In this document: positions 16,651 through 24,912 of the stretch, in pieces | How positions within the stretch are numbered: position 1 is the first letter of the stretch | Layout: every line of letters starts with the position of its first letter | Assembly: GCA_023391425.1 (NCBI GenBank) | Contig: JAEWAX010000006.1 | Coordinates: forward strand, 1 to 54,662 | DNA from: Bacillota bacterium | GTDB taxonomy: Bacteria; Bacillota; Clostridia; Acetivibrionales; DSM-1351 | Reading direction: 5' to 3' | DNA: 54,662 nucleotides | Translations under genes and position numbers: made by a program | Notes under the pieces: model-generated | The model's input: only the letters and a program-made list of their open reading frames with translations | Told to the model about the DNA's origin: nothing | The model's database searches: none

Positions 16651-16835
16651 TTATCCGATGTCTACCGCCGCTAATACTCCCTCTTATACAAGTGGGAGAT
16701 AAGCGGCGCTACGACACTGGATTGCGATTTCTAAGACTCAGAGATAGTAAAAGCACCTCTCCCTGAATCTAAGAAATCTGCTTATCCGATGTCTAAGATT
16801 CAGAGGAAGAATTCCTCCTTGAATCCAAGAGCTAT
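16651..16835. repeat. Composite of three intergenic hairpin repeats
   Basis: Three hairpins follow each other. The first (16654-16721) repeats the element at 15131, with CCGCCGCT pairing with AGCGGCG and outer arms ATCCGATGTC/GACACTGGAT. The second (16727-16785) has arms GATTTCTAAGACTCAG and CTGAATCTAAGAAATC. The third (16785-16832) is introduced again by TTATCCGATGTCTA and folds GATTCAGAGGA with TCCTTGAATC. Relatives of the second module lie at 41304, 49570 and 51846. The block fills the 301-base gap before the small gene at 16857. Confidence 0.7.
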
Positions 16836-16856
16836 TTTAATGGAGGAGATGGAAAA

Positions 16857-17039
16857 ATGTTAAGCACACAGACAATTGATGATTTGAACTCGGTAATAGA
16901 TAATATTGATACTAGAATTGAAACAAATAGACACTTCATTGAATCGAAAGAACTGGAGTATTTGACATATCAAAAAATAAAAATTCAACAGCTGATTGAT
17001 GATATGAACCACAAAATAAATTATTTTAAGGATGCTTAA
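16857..17039 (+). CDS. Small coiled-coil protein of unknown function
   Basis: A 60-residue, acidic and basic residue-rich protein predicted to be almost entirely helical, with heptad-like spacing of I/L residues (IDDLNSVIDNIDTRIETN and LTYQKIKIQQLIDDMNHKI). A strong GGAGGAG at 16842-16848 sits 8 bases before ATG 16857, which supports real translation. There are no neighbours in the same unit; the next genes are on the opposite strand. The family is not recognised. Confidence 0.55.
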   Translation: MLSTQTIDDLNSVIDNIDTRIETNRHFIESKELEYLTYQKIKIQQLIDDMNHKINYFKDA

Positions 17040-17166
17040 GTGCGATTTCAAGGGGTTGAGGATAATGAATTTATGGAAAGCATTGAAAAACTATAGAAGC
17101 CTTTTATAAACTTAAAATTAATTTAACCCCAAAATCACCCCTAAGTGAATAAGATTTTATTATTAA

Positions 17167-17379
17167 CTATTGCCACAAGTCATCCATAAGAATTTCAATC
17201 TTCTTTTTTTGGTTTGAAGTTGCCGATTCATCTATAGAAATTTTATTGCCTTTAATTAGAAGGCAATCACCCTCCTGAGCGTTTTGGGGAAGGCGATTCC
17301 TTTCAATATTAATCATTTCTTTATTTTCCTTTTCACAAATAGCATAGTTACCTTCAAATCGATCTATAGTTACTTTCAT
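17167..17379 (-). CDS. DUF3006-family small protein
   Basis: A 70-residue protein matching the DUF3006 pattern: VTIDRFEGNYAICEKEN, then IERNRLPQNAQEGDCLLI and a short lysine-rich tail. In Firmicutes these small beta-barrel-like proteins are commonly encoded beside ComEC-like metallo-beta-lactamase proteins, as here: the stop of the upstream gene is 12 bases away and GGAGG precedes ATG 17379. A role in nucleic acid or metal handling has been suggested only by context. Co-transcription with 17392-18879 is likely. Confidence 0.78.
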   Translation of the reverse strand: MKVTIDRFEGNYAICEKENKEMINIERNRLPQNAQEGDCLLIKGNKISIDESATSNQKKKIEILMDDLWQ

Positions 17380-17391
17380 ATCTTACCTCCA

Positions 17392-18879
17392 TTAATGAGC
17401 ACATATATCGCATGGGTCAGCGTGTCCACTGTTAATTACATCCTTTAATGTGCCTTCAAGAATTGTTTTGCTTCTAGAAAGAGTACTACAACTCTTACTA
17501 AAATGATAAGATTTACCTTTTGGTGTATAGTAAACTGTTCTATTTTGAGTAGTAGGTGTTTGTGTTTTTACAGTTGAACTACTCGCGGAAGTACCAGTTG
17601 AACCACTCGTATTATTTGATGGCGGTGCATTCTCTTTCACAGTAGATGCTTTCTTGTCTATGGATATTGAAGTACCATCAGAAGTAATAATAATCGTTCC
17701 CAATTCATCTGTTCGATATACCTTTATACCAGAAGTACTTAATCTATTAATAGTATCTAAACTAGGATGACCATAGTCATTTCCAGCCCCAACACTAATT
17801 ATAGCATATTTAGGAGATACAGCTTTTATAAAAGCCGATGTAGTTGAACTGCTACTTCCGTGATGACCTACCTTTAAAACATCTGCTTTAAGATTATAAC
17901 CTTTTGAAAGTATTTCCTGCTCAGATATATCTTCCGCATCCCCAGTAAACAAAAATGATGTGTTACCGAAAGTCATTTTTATTACAGAGGAGTAATTGTT
18001 TAAATCCTTATATGATACACCGTTAGGGGCTAATATATCAGTTTTTACACTTGAATCAAAGTTGATACTCATTCCTCCAGTAGCGGTAGTAACCTTTAAG
18101 CCTTTGGCCTTAATAGCATAAAGTAAATCCTCAAAGGTTTTTGTAGTACTTGAGGCTTTTGGCATATATATACTTCCTATCTCAAAGTTTCTAACTACAT
18201 TGTCCATACCTCCGATGTGGTCTTCGTGGGGATGTGTACCTACAAGTTTATCAATTTTTTTAACTCCTTGCTTTTTTAAATATGCTACAACACTGTCTCC
18301 ATCTGCGTTATTTCCAGCATCTATAAGCATTATCTTACCTGAAGGTGATTGTATCAATATAGAATCAGCTTGACCAACATCAATATAATGTATTTTAAGT
18401 TGTCCGTATGTTGCTGTGGTGGTTGAAGTTGCTGAGGTCGTTGGTGCAGGAGCAGAAGAAGTTTGAGCTGACTCATTAGCTGATATTTTAGCTATAGTGG
18501 GTGTAGTAGTGGCAGATTGTGAAACAGCAGTAACTTTTGCATTATTCGCATCAATTGGGTTCTGTGACTGAGTTGTGCTAGTGGTCTGAGGTAATAGAGC
18601 AATACCTATAATTAACACAATTAAGGCGCCTATAAATTTGAGTAGAGGAGTGTGTTTAATTTCGCTCCCTTGTATTTGAGCACCCTTTCTAGATTGTTTC
18701 CGAATTTTAATAACATCAACCAATGAAAATAGTACAAAAGGAAGGGCTAAAAACATTATAAATTGCCCAACTCCACCCAAAATAGATAATAAAGTCATTA
18801 AATAATATATCGAAGCTAAAACAATTTTCCATACTTTTTTTGTTCTATATCCTGGAATGAAACTTAATAATTTTCTCAT
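17392..18879 (-). CDS. Membrane-anchored ComEC-type metallo-beta-lactamase-fold hydrolase
   Basis: A 495-residue protein. Residues 18-56 and 80-97 are membrane segments, 100-158 a Ser/Thr/Ala-rich linker, and 160-400 a metallo-beta-lactamase domain like the C-terminal part of ComEC. The latter has HYIDVGQADSILI, the metal motif HPHEDH (H216-H221), FTGDAE and VGHHGS. The last 50 residues form a small domain with Cys and His (SYHFSKSCSTLS and DPCDIC) seen at the end of secreted nucleases and similar proteins. It lacks the ComEC transport channel. The catalytic domain is probably outside the cell, perhaps acting on DNA. The start is ATG 18879 after GGGGG. Confidence 0.85.
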   Translation of the reverse strand: MRKLLSFIPGYRTKKVWKIVLASIYYLMTLLSILGGVGQFIMFLALPFVLFSLVDVIKIRKQSRKGAQIQGSEIKHTPLLKFIGALIVLIIGIALLPQTTSTTQSQNPIDANNAKVTAVSQSATTTPTIAKISANESAQTSSAPAPTTSATSTTTATYGQLKIHYIDVGQADSILIQSPSGKIMLIDAGNNADGDSVVAYLKKQGVKKIDKLVGTHPHEDHIGGMDNVVRNFEIGSIYMPKASSTTKTFEDLLYAIKAKGLKVTTATGGMSINFDSSVKTDILAPNGVSYKDLNNYSSVIKMTFGNTSFLFTGDAEDISEQEILSKGYNLKADVLKVGHHGSSSSTTSAFIKAVSPKYAIISVGAGNDYGHPSLDTINRLSTSGIKVYRTDELGTIIITSDGTSISIDKKASTVKENAPPSNNTSGSTGTSASSSTVKTQTPTTQNRTVYYTPKGKSYHFSKSCSTLSRSKTILEGTLKDVINSGHADPCDICAH

Positions 18880-19209
18880 TACAACCCCCGTTAAGTTTTT
18901 GTACTAGTTTGAACAAAAATGGTTAGTACCATTCTTATAGTCGCAGTAGCAGACGTAATATTATAAGATATGCAAAAGTTGTTCAAAACATATCAACATT
19001 ATCGACAAAATATATTATAATTCTACTAAATTATTATTATGTTTAACATGGTATATAATTATACATATGGTAACGAGAGGAAAATGTGTAAGGTGAATGA
19101 TCCTATTTTGTTATTATTGAGCTTTGTATTATATTTTTAAGAATAAAAAAGCAGGTCTTGCTGGTGAAAACCAACTTAACCCGCTGCTATGTACTAAATT
19201 TTATAGTTA
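18880..19209. other. Intergenic region with promoter for the metallo-hydrolase gene and a terminator
   Basis: A minus-strand promoter candidate reads TTGAAC (plus positions 18981-18986) and TAATAT (18958-18963), spaced 17 bases, about 80 bases before the gene start at 18879. The far side carries the terminator of the CPBP gene. Nothing else is recognisable. Confidence 0.5.
19145..19188 (-). terminator. Rho-independent terminator of the tetR-CPBP operon
   Basis: Read on the minus strand, an imperfect stem begins with AGCAGCGGGTT and closes with AGACCTGCT, followed by six T residues. It lies 22 bases past the CPBP stop codon. Confidence 0.65.
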
Positions 19210-20052
19210 TTAATAATGACTTCTTGTTTGAGCTATTTCTTTTTTGATCCTAACTTGACGCAGAATAAGTCCTATCATAAGGAAAAGCACAACTGTTACG
19301 ATACCAGAGTTCAGGTCGAAAAATATTTTACCTATATTATCAAAGGAAATAGCCTTCTGTGATGGTAGAATCATAAATAATTCGTCCTCTACAACGTGCA
19401 TAATCAAGCAAGGAAGCACAGATTTTGTCAGACGATAAACCTCAGTATACATTACGCCCCATATACCCATGATAATAAAGCCTGAAAGAAACATTCCTAA
19501 CCTTGATGTACCTTCGAAAGTATTATCAGGCAATAGAACAAGGTAGTAGGCACCATGCCACAGAGTCCAAATTATACCTACAAGGACATAGATTTGCCAG
19601 TCTTTGAGGTTTAACTCAATCAACTTAGGTGTTAAAAAACCACGCCATGAATATTCTTCAAAAATCTTTATGATAAAAATGCCAACAAGTGATGACAAGA
19701 AAATTGGTGTAAGCTTGTTTATATCAAATTCAGATACACTACATGTACCCGTAACTAGTCCTAACCCTGTCACAATCAAGGTAATCACTGGGTAGACCAA
19801 TATTGCAAAAAGGTACCATTTTAGGTTGTCTTTAAAATGGGGTAAGACACCGAAGTCTTTCCAATCACGATTAACAATACGGATTATAATTCCTGCTAAG
19901 CATGCAGAAATCAACCATAAGCCTGAGCCAAGCGAACCTTCATTCTGCCGTTCACCCATAATATTGTTGAGTATAACGCCTGCCCATCCACTAAAAATAA
20001 CAACAAACGCAAAAATACTAAGGTTGATTATTTGTTTTTTGTTCCTATCCAT
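19210..20052 (-). CDS. CPBP-family intramembrane metalloprotease (CAAX/Abi type)
   Basis: A 280-residue membrane protein with about eight hydrophobic segments. The Abi/CPBP catalytic motifs are visible: FEEYSWRGFL (the EExxxR motif), WTLWHGAYYL (FxxxH-like) and the distal LIMHVVED. Members process prenylated or other membrane proteins, and in Firmicutes several serve bacteriocin immunity. The start is ATG 20052 with GGAGGT 7 bases before; the open frame extends 14 codons further. It follows the tetR gene by 57 bases and shares its promoter and operator, so expression is probably induced by the TetR ligand. Confidence 0.87.
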   Translation of the reverse strand: MDRNKKQIINLSIFAFVVIFSGWAGVILNNIMGERQNEGSLGSGLWLISACLAGIIIRIVNRDWKDFGVLPHFKDNLKWYLFAILVYPVITLIVTGLGLVTGTCSVSEFDINKLTPIFLSSLVGIFIIKIFEEYSWRGFLTPKLIELNLKDWQIYVLVGIIWTLWHGAYYLVLLPDNTFEGTSRLGMFLSGFIIMGIWGVMYTEVYRLTKSVLPCLIMHVVEDELFMILPSQKAISFDNIGKIFFDLNSGIVTVVLFLMIGLILRQVRIKKEIAQTRSHY

Positions 20053-20109
20053 AATAGTACCTCCAAAACTATTTATTTGGGATAATATAAACAATTCTAT
20101 TTGCTTATC

Positions 20110-20688
20110 CTATTTATGTTTTTTTATAGTATCTACAATCCACTCTGGTTCAGGTATTGGAAACTCTGGATTCAGCGCTATTTGTTCGGCAATGCCTTGA
20201 ATGGAGCACAAAAAGGCTATTGATAAAGCCTTCGTATTTCCAGCACGCAACTCTCCTAGTTGCTGTCCTTTTTCAATGATGGCTGCAGTGGTTTCAAAAA
20301 TATTGCGTTGTGCTAAAAGCTCATTTACTTTTGGTGATATCTGAGTGTTATATTCAGCATTACCCATTAAGACAAACATTTTAGCTGAGAAATGGTTTTG
20401 CCCAATCAACTGTAAAAATGCTTCAGCCATTCCATGCAATAATTTAAGCGGCGATGTAGTAATAGTATCAATATTCATATGAATCTTTTCACATCCAATT
20501 TGAATGAGTTCTTCATATAAGCTTTCTTTTGAGTCAAAATAATGAAACATTAGTCCAGAGCTGATACCAGCTATTTTTGCAATGGAGCGCGTACTTGTTC
20601 CATAAAATCCTTTTGTAACAAATTGATCTAAAGCGATTGCTAATATCTGCGCGCGGCGTTCGGATTTCTGTTCTTCTCGTAAGTTCAC
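20110..20688 (-). CDS. TetR-family transcriptional regulator
   Basis: A 192-residue regulator with the TetR helix-turn-helix at residues 12-58 (ILAIALDQFVTKGFYGTSTR followed by SIAKIAGISSGLMFHYFDSK), then an all-helical ligand-binding domain. The start is GTG 20688 with AGGGA upstream. A 28-base perfect operator lies over its own promoter, so autorepression is very likely. The CPBP protease gene downstream is the only other member of the transcription unit. The ligand is unknown. Confidence 0.92.
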   Translation of the reverse strand: MNLREEQKSERRAQILAIALDQFVTKGFYGTSTRSIAKIAGISSGLMFHYFDSKESLYEELIQIGCEKIHMNIDTITTSPLKLLHGMAEAFLQLIGQNHFSAKMFVLMGNAEYNTQISPKVNELLAQRNIFETTAAIIEKGQQLGELRAGNTKALSIAFLCSIQGIAEQIALNPEFPIPEPEWIVDTIKKHK

Positions 20689-20751
20689 ATTAATGTCCCT
20701 CTACATTTTAGTAATAATTTCGTTATATACTTTGTAATACTTTTAGCACTC

Positions 20752-20806
20752 ATTTCATTAAGCACTTGCTTAATGAAATATTATCAAAATGCTGTACCTT
20801 TGTCAA
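20752..20806 (-). promoter_or_regulatory. Sigma-A promoter overlapped by a perfect TetR-type operator
   Basis: On the minus strand TTGACA (plus 20801-20806) and TAATAT (20778-20783) are 17 bases apart. The palindrome, arm ATTTCATTAAGCA at 20752-20764 and its exact reverse complement at 20767-20779 with CT between, starts inside the -10 and covers the transcription start. This is classic repression geometry for the tetR gene at 20688. Confidence 0.8.
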
Positions 20807-20938
20807 CAACGACCCATGTTATATTGAGTTTTCTCATCATATTCTATAAAATGGAATTAATTATTATAAAATAGATTTTATAGATACACTAGTTTATGAA
20901 ACTAAGACAAAGAATTACTTATATAGAAAGGACATAAT

Positions 20939-21388
20939 ATGGAAGTCCGAAAAGCGAAATTAAGTGATATTGATATGTTAGTAGATAACAGATTAGAATT
21001 TGTATGTTCTATTAGAACCATAGCAAATAAAGAAGAATTTAGAATGCATACCCGAGAGTATCTTCAAAAACATTTGGAGGATGGCTCGTTACTTTGCTTT
21101 ATAGCTATAAATGATGAAAAAATTATTGCATCATGCATTCTGTGCATTTATGAGACTTTGCCTGTTCCAAGTTGCTTAAGTGGAAGAACAGGACTTTTAT
21201 TAAATGTATACACGCTAAAGGAATACAGGCATCAAGGATTAGCTTATAGTCTATTATCTCAACTAATAAATGAGGCGAAACTATTGGGAGTAGGGAAAAT
21301 ACAGCTGGATTATACAGATGACGGCTACCCTCTTTATAAAAAAATCGGTTTTGAAAAACTGGATAGGGAAATGGTATTGAAACTATAG
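20939..21388 (+). CDS. GNAT-family N-acetyltransferase
   Basis: A 149-residue acetyltransferase: N-terminal VRKAKLSDIDMLVDNRLEF, the strand LLNVYTLKEYRHQGLAYSLL with the acetyl-CoA loop (RHQGLA) near residue 100, and a C-terminal GYPLYKKIGFEKL. This is the compact GNAT fold. ATG 20939 has AAAGGA upstream. It is divergent from the tetR gene and ends at a terminator (21399). The substrate is unknown. Confidence 0.9.
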   Translation: MEVRKAKLSDIDMLVDNRLEFVCSIRTIANKEEFRMHTREYLQKHLEDGSLLCFIAINDEKIIASCILCIYETLPVPSCLSGRTGLLLNVYTLKEYRHQGLAYSLLSQLINEAKLLGVGKIQLDYTDDGYPLYKKIGFEKLDREMVLKL

Positions 21389-21398
21389 AAGAAAGCAT

Positions 21399-21445
21399 AA
21401 CCACAACAATGTAATATTTCACATGTTGTGGTTCTTTTGTTATTT
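21399..21445 (+). terminator. Rho-independent terminator after the GNAT gene
   Basis: AACCACAACA at 21399-21408 pairs with TGTTGTGGTT at 21424-21433, followed by CTTTTGTTATTTT. Confidence 0.75.
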
Positions 21446-21483
21446 TGGATTTTATGTAAGAATATAATTGGGTGGTGAGATTG

Positions 21484-22938
21484 ATGTTTTCAGATATTAT
21501 TTTTTCTAAGGAACGACCAGCATATATTCAAATTAATGAATATATAAAGCAAATGATTTCCAAGGGAATGCTCCAGGAAGGACAAAAGCTGCCATCAACT
21601 AGAGAATTAAGTACCATCTTACATGTGAGTAGAAATACAATTGTAGAGACTTATAATTGCCTTGAAGATGAAGGCTTTATAAAAACAATAGCTGGTAAAG
21701 GTACATATGTATTGTATAAAGTAGTAAATTGTTCAGAGATCTGCAGTATAGATTGGTTAACGAAAGTTAGTCGGGAAGCCCAACTAGCAGAGCAATTAGA
21801 TATTATGAAGCACGGATTGACTTATGAAAAAGGAATGATTTCTTTTGCAAGTATTGCTCCTGACGAAAAGTATTTTGATTTGGATAACCTGAAAAGAGCA
21901 TTTTTAGATAAAATACCTCTTGAAGGTAAAAAAATCTTGAACTATGGATATGCAAAAGGTTATAGACCGCTTATACAATATTTGTTGAAGTATATGGAGA
22001 GTAAAGGTCTTGATATTAAAGAAAAAGATATACTCATTACAAATGGATTTACTGAAGGCTTTGATTTAGTATTATCTGCTCTATGCGTTAAAGGCCAAAA
22101 AGTAATATGTGAAAATCCTACACATAATACTGCTCTAAAAATTTTTAAATTGCATGGGCTTGAGACAATTGGGGTTAAGCTGGATAATGACGGTATGAAT
22201 CTCGATGATCTCTCCAAAACTTTGGAAGAAAATGATGTTAATTTAGCATATCTAATACCTTCGTATCATAATCCTACTGGTATAGTTATGTCACCACAAA
22301 AAAGAGCGAAAATACTCTCGATTTTTAGTAGGTATAGCTTGCCTGTTATTGAAGATGGGTTTAATGAAGAACTAAGGTATTCGGGGTCGCATATCGCTCC
22401 TTTAATAGCCTGTAATGGAAAAGGTAATAATGTTATTTACATTGGTAGTTTCTCAAAGCTTCTTTTTCCTGGTTTAAGAATTGGATGGATTATTGGGGAT
22501 AAAAATCTAATCAATTGCATGGAAAGTTTAAAAAGGAGCCGTAATATTCATACTTCTTCTTTTGACCAGGCATTATTATACCAGTATCTTTATGAAGGTA
22601 ATTTTGAAAGATATCTTAAAAAAGTAAGGAAAATATATAAAGAAAAATATGAATTAGCTATAAATTGTACCAAGGAGTTTATACCATACAAAAATATTTC
22701 TGGTGAAGGTGGCCTGCATATCTTTGTTGAACTTGAAGATGGTATAAATTCACGAATTGTACTCGAGCAATGCTATAAGAAAGGTGTTGTATTCACCCCG
22801 GGGGATATTTTCTTTACAGATAATACAGGTGGAAATACTCTGAGAATTGGATTTTCAAGGGTAGATAATGAAAATATTATAAAAGGAATTAAGATAATCG
22901 GGGAGGTAATCAAAGAATATGGAAACTATGATTCGTGA
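21484..22938 (+). CDS. MocR-family regulator: GntR DNA-binding domain fused to an aminotransferase domain
   Basis: A 484-residue regulator. Residues 8-75 are a GntR winged helix (PAYIQINEYIKQMISKG and KLPSTRELSTILHVSRNTI). Residues 110-480 form a class I aminotransferase-like domain with the PLP lysine in YIGSFSKLLFPGLRIGW. MocR proteins sense PLP or amino acid adducts. The start is ATG 21484; the frame opens at GTG 21472. Its end overlaps the D-Ala-D-Ala ligase gene by 20 bases. In Brevibacillus a MocR protein (DdlR) activates ddl, so control of the downstream ligase in response to D-alanine is a reasonable inference. Confidence 0.9.
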   Translation: MFSDIIFSKERPAYIQINEYIKQMISKGMLQEGQKLPSTRELSTILHVSRNTIVETYNCLEDEGFIKTIAGKGTYVLYKVVNCSEICSIDWLTKVSREAQLAEQLDIMKHGLTYEKGMISFASIAPDEKYFDLDNLKRAFLDKIPLEGKKILNYGYAKGYRPLIQYLLKYMESKGLDIKEKDILITNGFTEGFDLVLSALCVKGQKVICENPTHNTALKIFKLHGLETIGVKLDNDGMNLDDLSKTLEENDVNLAYLIPSYHNPTGIVMSPQKRAKILSIFSRYSLPVIEDGFNEELRYSGSHIAPLIACNGKGNNVIYIGSFSKLLFPGLRIGWIIGDKNLINCMESLKRSRNIHTSSFDQALLYQYLYEGNFERYLKKVRKIYKEKYELAINCTKEFIPYKNISGEGGLHIFVELEDGINSRIVLEQCYKKGVVFTPGDIFFTDNTGGNTLRIGFSRVDNENIIKGIKIIGEVIKEYGNYDS

Positions 22939-23872
22939 AGCAACTAAGCAGGATGTTCCTCTTATCAAAATTGGAGTCATTATGGGAGGAGTATCGTCTG
23001 AATATGAAGTTTCTCTTAATACAGGTAAAGAGATAATAGCTAATTTAGATGATAGAAAGTATGACATATATCCGATAGTAATTAAAAGCAAAAAAGAACT
23101 TATTGTTAAAGTTCAAGGTTTAGATTTTGTAATATTAGCACTTCATGGGGAATTTGGAGAAGACGGAACCATTCAGGGCACACTTGATGCTATGGGTATT
23201 CCGTATACAGGGAGTGGACTTACCTCAAGTGCAATTTGTATGTGTAAAGATATATCTAAAAAACTATTAAGGTATGAGGGAATACAAACTCCTGATTGGT
23301 TAATTGTTAGAAAAGCTAATGAGATAGATTATAAAAAGATTGAGCAGCTTGGATACCCTGTGGTTATCAAACCCAATTCAGGAGGGTCTAGTGTAGCAAC
23401 CTATATTGTTCATAGTCCAGAAGAAGTTTGCTCTAAAGTAAAAGAGGTCTTAAATCTTGATAACGAAGTAATAATTGAACAATTCATTAGTGGTGACGAA
23501 ATTACATGCTCCATATTGGTTGGAGACTTATTACCTATTCTTTCAATAAAGCCAAGTGCTGAAATTTTCGATTATAGCTCAAAGTATAATGAAGGAGGGG
23601 CAGAGGAAAGTGTTGCTGAATTAGAGGATGGCCTTTACAGGCAAATTGAGGAGATAGCTAAGAAATGTTATGAGGTATTGAAATGCAGTGTGTATGCGAG
23701 AGTGGATATAATAGTAAAGAACGGTATCCCATATGTACTTGAGGTTAATACTTTGCCAGGCTTGACGAAAAACAGTCTGTTCCCAAAAAGTGCACTGGCT
23801 GGAGGAATACCGTTTAATAAGCTCATTGAATTACTAATTGAATATTCAATAGATGCTAGGAAAAAAGAATGA
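22919..23872 (+). CDS. ddl: D-alanine--D-alanine ligase
   Basis: A 317-residue ATP-grasp ligase that joins two D-alanines for peptidoglycan precursors in the cytoplasm. Visible motifs: IGVIMGGVSSEYEVSL at the N terminus, LHGEFGEDGTIQG, the ATP-grasp KPNSGGSSVATYIV, and EVNTLPGLTKNSLFPKSA at the magnesium and D-Ala site. The length is normal. The start at 22919 overlaps the end of the MocR gene; GGAGGT lies at 22901-22906. It could be a regulated second copy rather than the housekeeping enzyme; a vancomycin-type D-Ala-D-Lac function is not suggested by anything nearby. Confidence 0.93.
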   Translation: METMIREATKQDVPLIKIGVIMGGVSSEYEVSLNTGKEIIANLDDRKYDIYPIVIKSKKELIVKVQGLDFVILALHGEFGEDGTIQGTLDAMGIPYTGSGLTSSAICMCKDISKKLLRYEGIQTPDWLIVRKANEIDYKKIEQLGYPVVIKPNSGGSSVATYIVHSPEEVCSKVKEVLNLDNEVIIEQFISGDEITCSILVGDLLPILSIKPSAEIFDYSSKYNEGGAEESVAELEDGLYRQIEEIAKKCYEVLKCSVYARVDIIVKNGIPYVLEVNTLPGLTKNSLFPKSALAGGIPFNKLIELLIEYSIDARKKE

Positions 23873-24003
23873 AATAGATATTAGTTTGAGTTGAGGTAGG
23901 CTGATTTATATTAGACGAAGTGAAGGTGAATGAAAAACGTTCTAGTTATAAATTAGAAAGACATGATAAAGAGATGAAATCATGTTTAATGGAGGATTAA
24001 TGT

Positions 24004-24447
24004 ATGTTGAATTTAGGTTCTACTTATTTAATAGTAAAAGATATGCAAAAATCAATTAAATTCTATGAAAGTTTACTTGAAATGCAAGTATCTGCACAAA
24101 ATTTCAACAGATGGGCACAATTTAACTTTAATGGAAATTGTATTGCTTTGTATAATCTCCAATATGATGAAGAGCTAATAAAGCGTGGGGAGGATTTGGA
24201 AAAACATTATAGTATTAAATATCTTTTGCATTGTAAAAATAAGCTAATCCAATATGGCAATAATTTTGTACTAAACTTTTGGATAGATGACCTGAGTATG
24301 GAATACGCACGTATAAAAGAACTTAACATAGGAAAAGTAACAGAAATAATGTATTTAAACATTGCTTTTCCATACCATTTCTTTCAGCTGGAAGATCCAG
24401 ACGGAAATACAATAGAGATAACGGGTAAATATAACCCTTCCAAATGA
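24004..24447 (+). CDS. VOC-family (glyoxalase/bleomycin resistance-like) protein
   Basis: A 147-residue protein of the vicinal oxygen chelate fold. The first half has LGSTYLIVKDMQKSIKFYES, the second WIDDLSMEYARIKEL and HFFQLEDPDGNTIEITGKY, where the DPDGN-E ending supplies the last metal ligand. Such proteins are dioxygenases, isomerases or drug-binding proteins; the role is unknown. ATG 24004 has GGAGG at 23991-23995. The first expected metal-binding histidine is replaced (YLIV), so it may not be a metalloenzyme. Confidence 0.82.
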   Translation: MLNLGSTYLIVKDMQKSIKFYESLLEMQVSAQNFNRWAQFNFNGNCIALYNLQYDEELIKRGEDLEKHYSIKYLLHCKNKLIQYGNNFVLNFWIDDLSMEYARIKELNIGKVTEIMYLNIAFPYHFFQLEDPDGNTIEITGKYNPSK

Positions 24448-24481
24448 GAGCAGCTTTTTACATTAAAATTAAATACATATG

Positions 24482-24534
24482 TTGACATCGCAGGTTTATT
24501 GCAGTAAACTTATTTTAGGTTTATTGCAATAAAC
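24482..24534 (+). promoter_or_regulatory. Promoter with two BlaI-type operator repeats
   Basis: TTGACA at 24482-24487 and TAAACT at 24505-24510 are 17 bases apart. GTTTATTGCAGTAAAC at 24494-24509 covers the -10, and GTTTATTGCAATAAAC at 24519-24534 is a perfect palindrome just downstream, 25 bases centre to centre. These are the probable sites for the repressor encoded at 24553. Confidence 0.7.
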
Positions 24535-24552
24535 TTGGGGAGGTTTGTTGGC

Positions 24553-24912
24553 ATGGAGCAGCACAAATTATTTGATGCAGAATATAAATTTGCAAGTTTA
24601 ATATGGGAAAATGAGCCTATTAATTCAACTGAACTTGTAAAAATTAGTCTTGAAAAACTCGGTTGGAAAAAGTCCACTACTTATACAGTTTTAAGAAAAC
24701 TCTGTGAACGTGGAATACTCAAAAATGAGGATGCAATGGTTTCCGCAATTGTAAAAAAAGAAGAGGCACAGAAATACGAAAGTCAAACAGTGATTGAAAA
24801 ATCCTTTAACGGTTCACTTCCACAGTTTCTAACTGCATTTTTAGGTGAAAAGAAAATCTCTAAAAAAGAGGCAGACGAACTGAAGCGCATCATAGAGGAG
24901 GCGACTAAATGA
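24553..24912 (+). CDS. BlaI/MecI-family transcriptional repressor
   Basis: A 119-residue winged-helix repressor. The DNA-binding part (FASLIWENEPINSTELVKIS and WKKSTTYTVLRKLCERGIL) and the C-terminal dimer helices (SLPQFLTAFLGEKKISKKEA) match the family. In known systems it is cleaved when the partner BlaR1-type sensor is activated. The start is ATG 24553, 9 bases after GGGGAGG; the frame opens at TTG 24535. The sensor gene overlaps its stop by 4 bases. Two operator-like palindromes lie in its promoter. Confidence 0.93.
   Translation: MEQHKLFDAEYKFASLIWENEPINSTELVKISLEKLGWKKSTTYTVLRKLCERGILKNEDAMVSAIVKKEEAQKYESQTVIEKSFNGSLPQFLTAFLGEKKISKKEADELKRIIEEATK

Noticed and set aside
15131..16835. 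CRISPR array or insertion sequence
   Set aside because: The repeats are hairpins of differing length without regular spacers, and no transposase or cas gene is present.
22919..23872. Vancomycin-resistance type ligase
   Set aside because: No vanH, vanX or sensor kinase genes are nearby; the motifs fit an ordinary D-Ala-D-Ala ligase.
23920..24000. 25-codon hydrophilic ORF before the VOC gene
   Set aside because: It starts at a weak GTG, ends in the VOC ribosome-binding site and shows no family pattern.
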